DNA of 64,000 bases from Gemmatimonadaceae bacterium (GCA_036496605.1 DASXKV010000010.1:1-64000); one strand, 5' to 3'. Positions 1 to 8,705 are shown, counted from the first letter of the stretch. Numbers and translations: made by a program. Notes: generated from the letters alone by a model not told the origin.

Positions 1-52
1 TTGTGAGCGCGAATGGCACCGGCGCTCTCGCATCGATGCCATATCGTGGCTC

Positions 53-427
53 ATGAAGAGCGACGACCCGCTCAGAGTTCTCGATGCCGCCCGGCAATTT
101 GACCATCTCATAACGGAGATGACGCAGCGGCTTCCGCGGCGCACGCCATCGGGACTGCGCGCGCAATTGTCGGAGGCAGCGCAATCAATTAGTGCGCTGC
201 TCGCTGAGGGGTTTGGACGCCAAACGACTGCGGAGAAAATCCACTACTCGCGAATGGCAAACGGATCCGTGGAGGAGAGTCAGGACTACTTACGAAAGTG
301 CATCAACGAACGCCTTATCGATCGTAAGGCGTTTTTCAAGCTCTGGAATCTGTCTGTAGTCGTCGGGCGAATGATCCTGTCTCTCATCGCCCATTACGAG
401 CGAAGCCCGGAGCGCAAACCGACCTAG
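53..427 (+). CDS. four-helix bundle protein (S23/avd-like)
   Basis: A 124-residue, mostly helical protein without signal peptide or membrane segment. It carries two signatures I associate with the four-helix-bundle family first found in 23S rRNA intervening sequences and later as the avd accessory protein of diversity-generating retroelements: an AEGFGR segment near residue 51 and a MANGSVEES segment near residue 69 (the usual A-x-GS-x-x-E block). Family members are basic and bind nucleic acid, but the role of free-standing copies is unknown. No rRNA sequence or reverse transcriptase is nearby, so neither the IVS nor the retroelement setting applies here. A 14-bp tandem repeat array starts just after the stop codon. 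Confidence 0.8.
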   Translation: MKSDDPLRVLDAARQFDHLITEMTQRLPRRTPSGLRAQLSEAAQSISALLAEGFGRQTTAEKIHYSRMANGSVEESQDYLRKCINERLIDRKAFFKLWNLSVVVGRMILSLIAHYERSPERKPT

Positions 428-446
428 CTTCGACGCGTTCTGTCTC

Positions 447-696
447 TTGCGCCGTTTTCTTGCGCCGTTTTCGACGCGCCGTTTTCGACGCGCCCTTCTC
501 GACGCGCCGTTTTCGACGCGCCCTTCTCGACGCGCCGTTTTCGACGCGCCCTTCTCGACGCGCCCTTCTCGACGCGCCCTTCTCGACGCGCCCTTCTCGA
601 CGCGCCCCTCTCGACGCGCCCCTCTCGACGCGCCCTTCTCGACGCGCCCCTCTCGACGCGCCCTTCTCGACGCGCCCTTCTCGACGCGCCCTTCTT
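447..696. repeat. 14-bp tandem repeat array
   Basis: Sixteen consecutive copies of a 14-bp unit, GACGCGCC followed by CTTCTC, GTTTTC or CCTCTC, begin at 473, 487, 501 and so on to 683 in perfect 14-bp register. Two degenerate TTGCGCC-GTTTTC copies precede them from about 447. The unit contains no stop codon in any register on either strand and 14 is not a multiple of 3, so the array opens long spurious reading frames in all frames. The three unit variants are interspersed (G-type copies near the start, CCTCTC copies near 606-660), which suggests slippage or unequal exchange. It fills most of the 355-bp gap between the four-helix-bundle gene and padR. I see no gene in that gap. Confidence 0.95.
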
Positions 697-782
697 CCAC
701 CCGATCCGCATCGCGCACGCGTTCCCAATTGATATTCTAAGTGAGCACCTGCATACTCCATCAGAATGTCTAAGGGGAAGAC

Positions 783-1127
783 ATGCCGGACGCGAATGTG
801 AGCTTGTTGCAGGGGAGCCTCGACCTGCTCGTTCTCAAGACCCTCTCCTGGCAGCCGATGCACGGTTTCGGGATCGCGCGTTGGATCCAACGGCTCACCG
901 ACGACGCGCTCCAGGTGGAGGAGGGCTCGCTCTACCCCGCGCTCTACCGGCTCGAGCAGCGCGGACTCGTCAAGTCCGAGTGGCGGCTCACCGAGAACAA
1001 TCGCCGCGCGAAGTATTACCGCCTCACGACAACCGGGAAGCGGCGTCTCGCCGAGGAAGCCGATACCTGGCAGCGATTCACCGTGGCGGTCGGGAAAGTG
1101 CTGCAGGCGACGGAGCAGCCGGCCTAA
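783..1127 (+). CDS. PadR family transcriptional regulator
   Basis: A 114-residue winged-helix protein of the short PadR type. The N-terminal part has the family pattern GSLDLLVLKTL at about 11-21, then HGFGIARWI, the recognition region EEGSLYPALYRLEQRGLV (about 47-64) and the wing with RRAKYYRLTTTGKRRL. PadR proteins are dimeric repressors, often of transporters. The start is supported by AGGGGAAG a few bases upstream of the ATG. The stop TAA lies 2 bp before the start of the ADOP permease, so the two are co-transcribed. This regulator-permease pairing is typical of ADOP loci, and the regulator probably controls its own operon (inference). Confidence 0.92.
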   Translation: MPDANVSLLQGSLDLLVLKTLSWQPMHGFGIARWIQRLTDDALQVEEGSLYPALYRLEQRGLVKSEWRLTENNRRAKYYRLTTTGKRRLAEEADTWQRFTVAVGKVLQATEQPA

Positions 1128-1129
1128 CG

Positions 1130-3787
1130 ATGGGCGCCGTGGATCCCACGCCGGCGTGGCGTCGGTACCTGCGCTTCTGGCAGTCGAATCCCCGCGCCGA
1201 CGTCGCCGAGGAGTTGCGCTTTCACCTCGAGTCGGCCATCGCCGAGTATGTCGCTGGCGGCATGAGTCTGGACGCGGCACGCGCTGAAGCGATGCGCCGC
1301 TTCGGCGACGTCGACGCAATTACCATTACCCTGCACGCCCTGAGCCACCAGCAGGAGCGAACGATGGAATGGAGAGACCGGCTGGAGACGTTACGGTCCG
1401 ATGTGCGCTTCGCCCTTCGCCAGCTGCGCAAGTCGCCGGCGTTCACGCTCGTCGCGGTGCTGACGCTCGCCCTCGGGATCGGCGCCAACAGCGCGATCTT
1501 CAGCATTGTCTACAGCGTGCTGCTCGCGCCGCTGCCGTATGCGCACGCCGACCGGCTGCTCGACGTGCGCGAACGTCACGATGCTCGCGACACGGATGGG
1601 ATGGTCGTGACATTCGGGAACTACGGCGCCTGGCGCGAGCGCGTGAAATCCTTCGACGCCTTCGGAGCGTACAGCTTTGGCGGCTTCACCCTCACCGGCG
1701 CCGGCGATCCGCGCCAGATCCAGGTGCTCCGAGTCACGGCCGATTACTGGAAGGCGCTCTACATCCCGCCGGCGATCGGCCACTACTTCGGCAACGCCGA
1801 CGACGTTCCGGGCGCGCCGAACGTGATCGTGTTGGCACACGATTTCTGGTGGTCGACGTTCAACGGCGATTCGTCGATCGTTGACCGAAGCATCACGCTG
1901 AGCGGCGAGCCCTACACCGTGCTCGGCGTCGCGTCCGCGGAGTACCCTCCACCGCGGCGTGCTGGCTGGATCCCGCTTCGGATAACGTCATCACAGTTGC
2001 TGGAGCATGCGGACCACGAGCTCGGCGTCGTCGGCCTCGTCCGCGACGGCATAACGACGGAGCGCGCCGTCGCCGAGCTCACGCAGGTCGAGACCGACCT
2101 CGCGAAGATGTATCCGAACTCCAATTTCGACGGCGGCATCATCGCGACGCCGCTGCGGGACTCAGTGGTCGGTCCGGTGCAGTCGCTGCTTCTCATTCTG
2201 CTCGGCGCGGTCGGCCTGGTATTGCTCATCGCGTGCGTCAATATCGCCAACCTACTGCTCGCGCGTGCCGCGGTGCGGCGCAAGGAGATTGCCGTGCGCA
2301 GCGCGTTAGGCGCCAGCCGATCGCGCATCATCGTGCAGCTGCTCATCGAAAGCCTCCTCCTCGCCTTCGGCGGCGCAATTGTGAGCTTTGCCGTCGCCGC
2401 AGCCGGGATGCGCTTTCTGGTACGGCACAATCCGTTGGGCGTGCCGCGACTGCAGGATGCCGCGATCAACGGCCCGGTGCTGGCGTTTGCGATCGTCCTC
2501 GCGTTGGTGTGCGGAATTGGATTCGGATTGCTCCCGGCGGTGCGCGCATCGCGCCTCGACCTGCAGCAGACGCTGCGCGACGGCATGCGCAGCGACGCTA
2601 CGACATTGCGCAATCGCCTGCGCGCCACGCTTGTCGTCGCTCAAATCTCGCTTGCGATGGTTTTGCTCATCGGCGCGGGACTGCTCGTGCGGAGCGCGAT
2701 ACTGCTGCAACGCGTCGATCCGGGCTTCGATTCGCATAACCTGCTCACTGCCGGCATCAATCTCCCCGACGCGCGCTACCGATCCGACACGGCGGCGGCC
2801 GAGCGATTGAACGAGATTCTCAGCGCGGTGTCGTCGGTGCCGGGCGTAGCGTCGGCCGCATATGTCTCGCTGATGCCGATCGCCGCTTCCGGGAGCGACT
2901 GCAATTGGCGGCGGGAAGGAAGCACGGAGCAGGACGGCGCCTTCAATGCGAACGGACGCGTTGCGACGCCGAGCTACTTCGAGACGCTGCGCATTCCTCT
3001 GCTTCGCGGCCGGATGTTCGGCTCCGCCGACGGTTCCGACGCGCCGAGGGTCGGGGCGATCAATCGCCGGCTCGCCCACAAGCTCTTCGGCGACGAGGAT
3101 CCGATTGGGCGGCGCATCACCTGCGCACCGGTGACGTCGACAAAACCGACCTGGGTGACGGTCGTCGGTGTGACGCGCGATCTACACGCGAGGGGCCTCG
3201 CTGACGAGATACGCGACGAAGTGTACATGCCGGCGACGCAGAATAGCCGGCGCGACATGACGCTCGTCGTGAGAGGATCGGTTCCCGTGAGCACGCTGGC
3301 GCCGGCCATTCGCCGCGCCGTGTCGGTCCAGGATCCGTTGTTGCCGGTGCCGATGATGACGATGGACGAGGTCATCGACCGGAGTCTCGCGACGCCGAAG
3401 TTCACGTCGCAGCTCCTTTCCGCGTTAGGCGCACTGGGGCTCGTGCTCGCGGTGATCGGTATCTACGGCGTGATCGCGTACTTCGTCGCGCAACGGACGA
3501 ACGAGATCGGTATTCGCATGGCGCTCGGCGCCGACACCGGGCGTGTCATCGGCATGGTCGTTCGGCAAGGCGTCATGCTCGCCGCGATCGGTATCGCGAT
3601 CGGCAGCGTGGTCTCACTGCTCGTCACGGGGATGCTCGGACAGTTGTTGTTCGGGGTGACGGCTCGCGACCCGCTGACATTCGTCGTGGTGGCGGTGGTG
3701 ATTGCGGTGGTCTCTCTCGCGGCGAGCTTCCTTCCAGCCCGTCGCGCGGCGCACATCGATCCGTTGGAGGCGCTCCGCACGCCGTGA
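1130..3787 (+). CDS. ADOP-type MacB/FtsX permease
   Basis: 885 residues from the ATG directly after padR; an upstream in-frame extension through padR is an artefact. Residues 1-78 form a helical ADOP prefix with LRFHLESAI. A MacB-like periplasmic core domain with the first membrane helix (FTLVAVLTLALGIGANSAIF) starts near residue 79-110. An FtsX block of three helices follows around 345-475, then a second MacB/FtsX unit, ending with the usual LPARRAAHIDPLEALR tail. This duplicated permease without its own ATPase is the 'acidobacterial duplicated orphan permease' architecture. Such proteins are presumed subunits of MacB-like ABC systems acting in the inner membrane on secreted products; the substrate is unknown. 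CCTAAC, the core of the window's dispersed heptamer, overlaps the padR stop just before this start. Confidence 0.92.
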   Translation: MGAVDPTPAWRRYLRFWQSNPRADVAEELRFHLESAIAEYVAGGMSLDAARAEAMRRFGDVDAITITLHALSHQQERTMEWRDRLETLRSDVRFALRQLRKSPAFTLVAVLTLALGIGANSAIFSIVYSVLLAPLPYAHADRLLDVRERHDARDTDGMVVTFGNYGAWRERVKSFDAFGAYSFGGFTLTGAGDPRQIQVLRVTADYWKALYIPPAIGHYFGNADDVPGAPNVIVLAHDFWWSTFNGDSSIVDRSITLSGEPYTVLGVASAEYPPPRRAGWIPLRITSSQLLEHADHELGVVGLVRDGITTERAVAELTQVETDLAKMYPNSNFDGGIIATPLRDSVVGPVQSLLLILLGAVGLVLLIACVNIANLLLARAAVRRKEIAVRSALGASRSRIIVQLLIESLLLAFGGAIVSFAVAAAGMRFLVRHNPLGVPRLQDAAINGPVLAFAIVLALVCGIGFGLLPAVRASRLDLQQTLRDGMRSDATTLRNRLRATLVVAQISLAMVLLIGAGLLVRSAILLQRVDPGFDSHNLLTAGINLPDARYRSDTAAAERLNEILSAVSSVPGVASAAYVSLMPIAASGSDCNWRREGSTEQDGAFNANGRVATPSYFETLRIPLLRGRMFGSADGSDAPRVGAINRRLAHKLFGDEDPIGRRITCAPVTSTKPTWVTVVGVTRDLHARGLADEIRDEVYMPATQNSRRDMTLVVRGSVPVSTLAPAIRRAVSVQDPLLPVPMMTMDEVIDRSLATPKFTSQLLSALGALGLVLAVIGIYGVIAYFVAQRTNEIGIRMALGADTGRVIGMVVRQGVMLAAIGIAIGSVVSLLVTGMLGQLLFGVTARDPLTFVVVAVVIAVVSLAASFLPARRAAHIDPLEALRTP

Positions 3788-3866
3788 GATGGTGGCCCGA
3801 AGATCTGATCTCAATATCCGGCGTGCGCCGCGCTAGAATAGGCGCACCCACACCACCTTCATCTCC

Positions 3867-6683
3867 ATGCGTATCGTATCAATCATTACCGCGCTCACGT
3901 TCGTCAGCTCGGCGGCTCTGGCTCAATCCCAGGCGACGCTCATCGTCAACGCCAAAGTCATAGACGGAACGGGCTCGCCTGCGCGTAACGCCGAGGTTCG
4001 AATCGTCGATGGCAAGATCTCCGCGATCGGACACTGGACGCGCAATCCCGCTGATCGTGTCATCGATGCCCATGGGCTGACGCTCGCCCCAGGCTTCATC
4101 GATACGCACAGCCATCACGATCGCGGACTTCTGGAGCATCGTGATGCATTGGGTGCGGTATCGCAAGGCATCACGACGATCGTCGTCGGGCAGGACGGTG
4201 AGTCGCGCTTTCCACTCGCGAGCTTCTTCACTCGGCTCGACAGCACGCCCGCCGCGCTCAATGTCGCGTCGTACGTCGGTCATGGGACGATTCGCACCCG
4301 CGTGATGGGCGACGACTTCCAGCGCGTGGCGACTGATTCGGAGGTCGCGCGGATGCGCGAGCTCGTCCGCGAAGAGATGGCTGCTGGCGCGATCGGCCTG
4401 TCGACGGGGCTCGAGTACGATCCCGGCATCTACTCATCGCCGTCCGAGGTGTTGGAGCTGGCGAAAGTCGCTGGCGCGATGGGTGGACGCTACATCAGCC
4501 ACATTCGTAGCGAGGACCGGAACTTCTGGCAAGCACTCGATGAGCTGATCACCATCGGACGCGTCGCGAAGATGCCCGTGCAGGTCTCGCACATGAAGCT
4601 CGCAATGCGCTCGCTCTGGGGTCTGGGAGACAAGCTCATTGCCACGCTCGATCGCGCGCGCGCCGAAGGCGTTCAGGTCACGGCCGACGTCTATCCGTAC
4701 ACGATGTGGCAATCGACGCTCACCGTGCTCTATCCCAAACGCAACTTCAGCGACCGCGCCGAAACAGATTTTATCCTGAAGGAAGTCGCGGCTCCGGAAG
4801 ATCTCGTCATCGGCGACTTTGCGCTCGACACGACGTATGTCGGCAAGGACGTCGGGCAGATCGCGGCGACGCGGAAGTCTGATCCGGCGACGACGCTGAT
4901 GGCGCTCATCGCGGAATCGCAGGCACAGCAGGCGACGGAGAGTGTCGTCGCGAAGGGCATGGACGAGCGAGACATCGCGTCGATCATGCGATGGAGGTAC
5001 ACCGACTTCTGTAGCGACGGCGCGCTGGACGGCGCGCACCCGCGCGGCTTCGGTTCGTTCCCGCGCGTCCTCGGCCACTACGTGCGCGACTTGAAGGTGC
5101 TTCCGCTCGAGGACGCGGTACGCAAGATGACGAGCCTCGCCGCGGCCAACGTCGGTATCACCGATCGCGGAATCATTCGCGCGGGACTCGCCGCCGATCT
5201 CGTGCTCTTCGATCCCGAGACGATCGGTGATCTCGCGACGATCAGGAATCCACACGCGCTCTCAAAGGGCATCAAGACTGTCTGGGTGAATGGGGAGATT
5301 GCCTTCGAAGATGGTAAGGCGAGCGGGCGCTTCCCGGGGCGTGCGCTGCGGCGGGAGCCCAAATCTTCAGCGGTCGATGATTTCGTCGAAGCCGAGATGA
5401 AGCGGCAAGGCATTCCGGGGGTCGCCGTCGGCGTCGTGAACAAAGGGAAGGTGATGACGCGAGGCTATGGCTTTGCGAACGTCGAGCTCAGCGCGCCGGT
5501 CACCGACGAGACGATCTTCGAGAGTGGATCGTTAGGCAAGATGTTCACCGCCACGGCAGTGATGCTCCAGGTCGAGGATGGCAAGGTCTCCCTCGACGAT
5601 CCGCTGACGAAATTCTTCCCCGACGCACCGGCAGCCTGGCAAGCGATCAAGGTTCGGAATCTCCTCAATCACACGTCCGGCATTCCCGACTACACCACGT
5701 CGACCTTCGACTATCGAAAGGACTATACCGAGGACGAACTGGCGCGGATTGCGTTCGCGCAGAAGCTCGAGTTTCCGGCGGGATCCCGTTGGAACTACAG
5801 CAACACCGGCTACGTGCTGCTCGGCATCATCGTTCACAAAGTCTCGGGGAAGTTCTACGGTGACGTGCTCGCCGAGCGCGTCTTCAAGCCGTTAGGCATG
5901 AGAACGGCGCGCATCATCGACGAGGCCGACATCATTCCGAACCGCGCGGGCGGCTACCGCCACGAGAACGGTGAGCTCAAGAACCAGGAGTGGGTCGCGC
6001 CGAAGCTGAATACCACCGCGGACGGCTCACTCTATTGGTCGGTTCGCGACCTCGTCGCCTGGGATACCGCGGTCAAGCGCCGCGCCATTCTCAAGCCCGA
6101 GAGCTGGGCCCAGATCCTGACGCCGGTTCACCTAACGAGCGGCAAGACATACCCGTACGGAATGGGATGGTCGCTCGAGGAGCGCGGAGGGAAGCCGCTC
6201 CAGGAGCATGGTGGCTCGTGGCAGGGCTTCCGAACGCAGCTCTCACGCTTCGTCGGCGACAGCCTCGACATCATCGTACTTGCGAATTCGGCCGAGGCCG
6301 ACCCGGGTCGCATCGCCGACGGAATCGCGGCGCTGCTTCACTCCGATCTCGCGATCCCGAAGCCGTCGCCCATCACGGACGCGGAGCCACAGGTCACCGC
6401 GCGAGTCGGCCGACTGCTGGATACGATCCGCAGCGGGGCGCTCACACCTAACGAATTCGCGTACGTGCGTGCCGGCTTCTTCCCGGACGCGGCGGACTAC
6501 TACAAGCACCAGTTGCAGACGCTCGGCGAGCAGCAGCGCCTCGTGCTGCTCGACCGCCGCGAGCTCGGCGACGATCGGGTGTACACGTATGAGGTAGTCT
6601 TCCCGTCGGGGTCGCGGTACGTGCGAGTCGCCCTGGCGCCCGACGACAAGGTGTCGTCGTTCTCGCTCCGGCCGCGACTGTGA
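3867..6683 (+). CDS. secreted D-aminoacylase / serine beta-lactamase fusion
   Basis: 938 residues with a Sec signal peptide (cleavage near ALA-Q, residue 19). Residues about 22-500 are an N-acyl-D-amino-acid deacylase-type amidohydrolase: the HxH metal pair is H81/H83 (DTHSHH), with VSHMK and SDGALDGAHPRGFG further on. The family's usual Cys after the GN/GQ turn appears as Asp (VVGQDGES, 107-113). Residues about 508-850 are a class C beta-lactamase/DD-peptidase domain: SxxK at S555-K558, YSN at Y644-N646, HGG at 781-783. The C-terminal ~90 residues are of unknown function. Both halves belong to families acting on D-amino-acid-containing substrates, so periplasmic or extracellular processing of D-peptides is plausible. 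It stands alone between an ADOP operon and convergent genes. Confidence 0.9.
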   Translation: MRIVSIITALTFVSSAALAQSQATLIVNAKVIDGTGSPARNAEVRIVDGKISAIGHWTRNPADRVIDAHGLTLAPGFIDTHSHHDRGLLEHRDALGAVSQGITTIVVGQDGESRFPLASFFTRLDSTPAALNVASYVGHGTIRTRVMGDDFQRVATDSEVARMRELVREEMAAGAIGLSTGLEYDPGIYSSPSEVLELAKVAGAMGGRYISHIRSEDRNFWQALDELITIGRVAKMPVQVSHMKLAMRSLWGLGDKLIATLDRARAEGVQVTADVYPYTMWQSTLTVLYPKRNFSDRAETDFILKEVAAPEDLVIGDFALDTTYVGKDVGQIAATRKSDPATTLMALIAESQAQQATESVVAKGMDERDIASIMRWRYTDFCSDGALDGAHPRGFGSFPRVLGHYVRDLKVLPLEDAVRKMTSLAAANVGITDRGIIRAGLAADLVLFDPETIGDLATIRNPHALSKGIKTVWVNGEIAFEDGKASGRFPGRALRREPKSSAVDDFVEAEMKRQGIPGVAVGVVNKGKVMTRGYGFANVELSAPVTDETIFESGSLGKMFTATAVMLQVEDGKVSLDDPLTKFFPDAPAAWQAIKVRNLLNHTSGIPDYTTSTFDYRKDYTEDELARIAFAQKLEFPAGSRWNYSNTGYVLLGIIVHKVSGKFYGDVLAERVFKPLGMRTARIIDEADIIPNRAGGYRHENGELKNQEWVAPKLNTTADGSLYWSVRDLVAWDTAVKRRAILKPESWAQILTPVHLTSGKTYPYGMGWSLEERGGKPLQEHGGSWQGFRTQLSRFVGDSLDIIVLANSAEADPGRIADGIAALLHSDLAIPKPSPITDAEPQVTARVGRLLDTIRSGALTPNEFAYVRAGFFPDAADYYKHQLQTLGEQQRLVLLDRRELGDDRVYTYEVVFPSGSRYVRVALAPDDKVSSFSLRPRL

Positions 6684-6723
6684 AGCGACGCAAGCATTGC
6701 CGCTTGCGTCGCTTTGGCCACCG

Positions 6724-7146
6724 CTAGATCGAGCTGGGGCGCGGCACCGCGCTCGCCGCCATCGCGGGTGTGGGCGCGGCGATCGACATCACGACCGGGA
6801 GCGCCAGTGCCGCCGCGCCGGCGAGCGAGAGGCGGCGCACCACGGCGCGACGCGTGAGCTGCTGCGCGGTATCGCCCGATGTCTCGAGCAGATTCGCTCG
6901 CGAGAGCTCGTCGAGGGCGTACTCGACGAGCGAATCGTTAGGCTCCATCCCGAGCTCGTCGCCGAGAATCGCCGCAAGCTCCGGCACCGATCGCTGGCCG
7001 TCGCAGCCACGCCAGACGATGCTCGCCGAACGATTCAACGAGTGCATTTCCTGCCGCGCGCCATCGTACACGACAACCTCGCCGGCAACCTGCTCGCTCA
7101 GCAGGCCATTCTGCCGTGCCTTCGGATAAAGAGGGGCGTCCGTCAT
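6724..7146 (-). CDS. PqqD-like protein with C-terminal Tat-like segment (copy 2)
   Basis: 140 residues. The first ~95 form a PqqD-like (RiPP recognition element) domain: VVVYDGARQEMHSLNRSAS near 26-44, then WRGCDGQRSVPELA. A twin-arginine motif TRRAVVRR is followed by a hydrophobic stretch (LSLAGAAALALPVVMSIAA) and an AMA-AS signal-peptidase-like site, leaving a 10-residue tail ASAVPRPSSI. PqqD domains bind precursor peptides for modification enzymes. A Tat-like export signal placed after such a domain is unusual. It follows the first copy by 7 bp and shares its layout, so it arose by duplication. It could instead be a tail-anchored membrane protein. Confidence 0.8.
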   Translation of the reverse strand: MTDAPLYPKARQNGLLSEQVAGEVVVYDGARQEMHSLNRSASIVWRGCDGQRSVPELAAILGDELGMEPNDSLVEYALDELSRANLLETSGDTAQQLTRRAVVRRLSLAGAAALALPVVMSIAAPTPAMAASAVPRPSSI

Positions 7147-7153
7147 AGTCCGC

Positions 7154-7594
7154 TCACTGTTGGTTTTGGCCCTGGTCGTTGTTGTTCTGGCCCTGACCGT
7201 TCTGGTTGCTGCTCGCGGCCATCGCTTCCGTCGGCGCGACCATCGAAAGCACGACCGGTAGCGCGAGCATCGCGGCGCCAGCGAAGGTCATCCGTCGGAC
7301 CACATCGCGACGACTGATGGTGTTGTCCTCCATCAGGTGAGCGTCGGCAAGTTTGTCGATCGCGTACTCGACGAGCGAATCGTTCGCATCGATCCCGAGC
7401 GCGTTGCCGAGTAGGTCGGCAAGCTGCGGAACCGAGTGCTCGCCGTCGCTGTTGCGCCAGACGATACTCGCCGAGCGATTGAGCGAGTGCGCCTGTTGTC
7501 GCTCGCCGTCGTAGACGATGGTCTCGTCGCCAACCTGTTCGACCATGAGGTCGTCTTGTCTTGCCCTCGGGAAACCGGAATCGGACTGTCCCAT
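7154..7594 (-). CDS. PqqD-like protein with C-terminal Tat-like segment (copy 1)
   Basis: 146 residues with the same plan as the downstream paralogue. The PqqD-like domain covers residues 1-95 (TIVYDGERQQAHSLNRSAS, WRNSDGEHSVPQLADLLG). SRRDVVRR then matches the Tat consensus S-R-R-x-phi-phi-K/R, a hydrophobic segment with ALPVVLSMVAPTEAMA follows, and a 20-residue tail rich in Asn, Gln and Gly closes the protein. A strong Shine-Dalgarno, GAGGAGGG, lies 5 bp before the ATG and adjoins the stop of the upstream kinase gene, so translation is probably coupled. The tail could be an exported peptide or a low-complexity extension of a tail-anchored protein. Confidence 0.82.
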   Translation of the reverse strand: MGQSDSGFPRARQDDLMVEQVGDETIVYDGERQQAHSLNRSASIVWRNSDGEHSVPQLADLLGNALGIDANDSLVEYAIDKLADAHLMEDNTISRRDVVRRMTFAGAAMLALPVVLSMVAPTEAMAASSNQNGQGQNNNDQGQNQQ

Positions 7595-7604
7595 CGTACC
7601 CTCC

Positions 7605-8447
7605 TCAGGTGGTGCAGCAGGTCGAACAACGGTCGAGAATCAGGTCAGCGAGGCATGCCGCGTCGCCGCGGTCACCAGAAAGCGCATCCGCGTCGTTGAC
7701 GGAGGCGCAAAGAATCTTGAGGGCGTCGGCTGGGCGACTACGCACCGCGAGTGTGTTCGCCAGGAGAGCGAGCACGGTTTCGCCGGGCGACATGCGCCGC
7801 GGAAGCCAGTCGGCTCCAGAGACGTAGTTCGTAACCATGACCATGCGTATCGGCAATGGTGCGCCTCCAACGGTCGACCCGAGGGATGCGGCGTCGACGG
7901 GCCAGCTGCGTCCATTTGGGTCGCGAATACCGAGCGGACGCGCGAAGGGATGAACCGAGCCCGCCTCATCGAGGACGGCGTATTCATCCGAGTAGTAGGT
8001 AGCGCCCGCGCGAACGAGTGCGGCGACGAGTGAGCTCTTGCCGGAGTGCGTCCGTCCCGGGATGACGATCGCGCCGCCCTGCCAGCCCACAACTCCGGCG
8101 TGGACGAATAATCGTGTGCGCGCACCGGCTGCAACCTTGAAATGCAGGCGGCTCTGAAACTCCATCAGGAGCTCGTCGAGATTCGCGCTGCGCGCGGCGC
8201 AGTCCGCGTCTTCGTAAAGCGTGTGGATTTGGTCACGGTCGTCGCCAATGACGAGCGAATACAGGGAATCCACGACGTGTGCGTCGCAGACACGCGCTCC
8301 CGGTGGGACGACTCTCCGAAGCGCCGGCAGCGCGGCCGAATGCGACGCCCGAAGTCCGATGAGCATGCCGTGCGCGTCGAGGGAGAACCCCGCCCGCCAC
8401 GCGAAGCGGTCGAGGTGCGCCGTTCGGGCGCTGCCATGCGCGAGCAT
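7605..8447 (-). CDS. HprK-like P-loop serine kinase
   Basis: About 280 residues from the ATG at 8447; the frame stays open to 8549, so a start 34 codons earlier is possible, but neither start has a convincing ribosome site. The centre contains a Walker A loop GRTHSGKSS followed by YYSDEYAVLD, the arrangement of the HPr kinase/phosphorylase C-terminal fold, and then PLGIRD. HprK-related kinases occur next to PqqD-like chaperones in 'HPr-rel-A' loci and in some lasso peptide clusters, where they phosphorylate the peptide. Here two PqqD-like genes follow 10 bp downstream and no HPr gene is seen, so a peptide or PqqD-fusion substrate is more likely than HPr (inference). The C-terminus is Cys-rich (RCSTCCTT). 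Confidence 0.75.
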   Translation of the reverse strand: MLAHGSARTAHLDRFAWRAGFSLDAHGMLIGLRASHSAALPALRRVVPPGARVCDAHVVDSLYSLVIGDDRDQIHTLYEDADCAARSANLDELLMEFQSRLHFKVAAGARTRLFVHAGVVGWQGGAIVIPGRTHSGKSSLVAALVRAGATYYSDEYAVLDEAGSVHPFARPLGIRDPNGRSWPVDAASLGSTVGGAPLPIRMVMVTNYVSGADWLPRRMSPGETVLALLANTLAVRSRPADALKILCASVNDADALSGDRGDAACLADLILDRCSTCCTT

Positions 8448-8705
8448 AGGGACCACCAGACTCTCCCTCGAGTGAGGCGGATGCAGGGGTGAAGTGGCGA
8501 CGTACCGGGAGGGGACCACAATAATCGGTACAAAGTCAGCACGGCGCAAGCGTGTCGTTATGCGGCGTCGTGCGGGTTACCGTAGCCGCCCGAAAAGTGT
8601 AGCAAACACGCAACACTTTCCGCAAAGTTCCTACTCGAGAGGCCTGACGCGACTAGAGCGACACTTCGATTGGCTCCTAACCAGCAACGGGAAGACCAGA
8701 ATTCC

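Noticed and set aside
53-427. 23S rRNA intervening sequence or diversity-generating retroelement locus
   Set aside because: The four-helix-bundle protein occurs in such contexts, but no rRNA sequence, reverse transcriptase or template repeat is found nearby.
447-696. Possible CRISPR array
   Set aside because: The repeats are directly adjacent with no spacers, the unit is only 14 bp and no cas genes are present. It is a simple tandem array.
447-740. Overlapping plus-strand frames in the repeat array
   Set aside because: The 14-bp unit is open in every register, so these are repeat artefacts rather than genes. They lack ribosome sites and any recognisable sequence.
384-1319. Long minus-strand open frame through the tandem repeat and padR
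   Set aside because: It owes its length to the stop-free 14-bp repeat and to antisense of the padR gene. The product is a run of Arg/Ala/Gly repeats without protein character.
2306-3079. Long antisense frames within the ADOP permease genes
   Set aside because: They are Arg-rich shadows of a GC-rich coding strand, with no ribosome site or family resemblance.
6931-6942. TTAGG-like word as a telomeric repeat
   Set aside because: Copies are dispersed singly at roughly kilobase intervals and never in tandem, so this is not telomere-like sequence.
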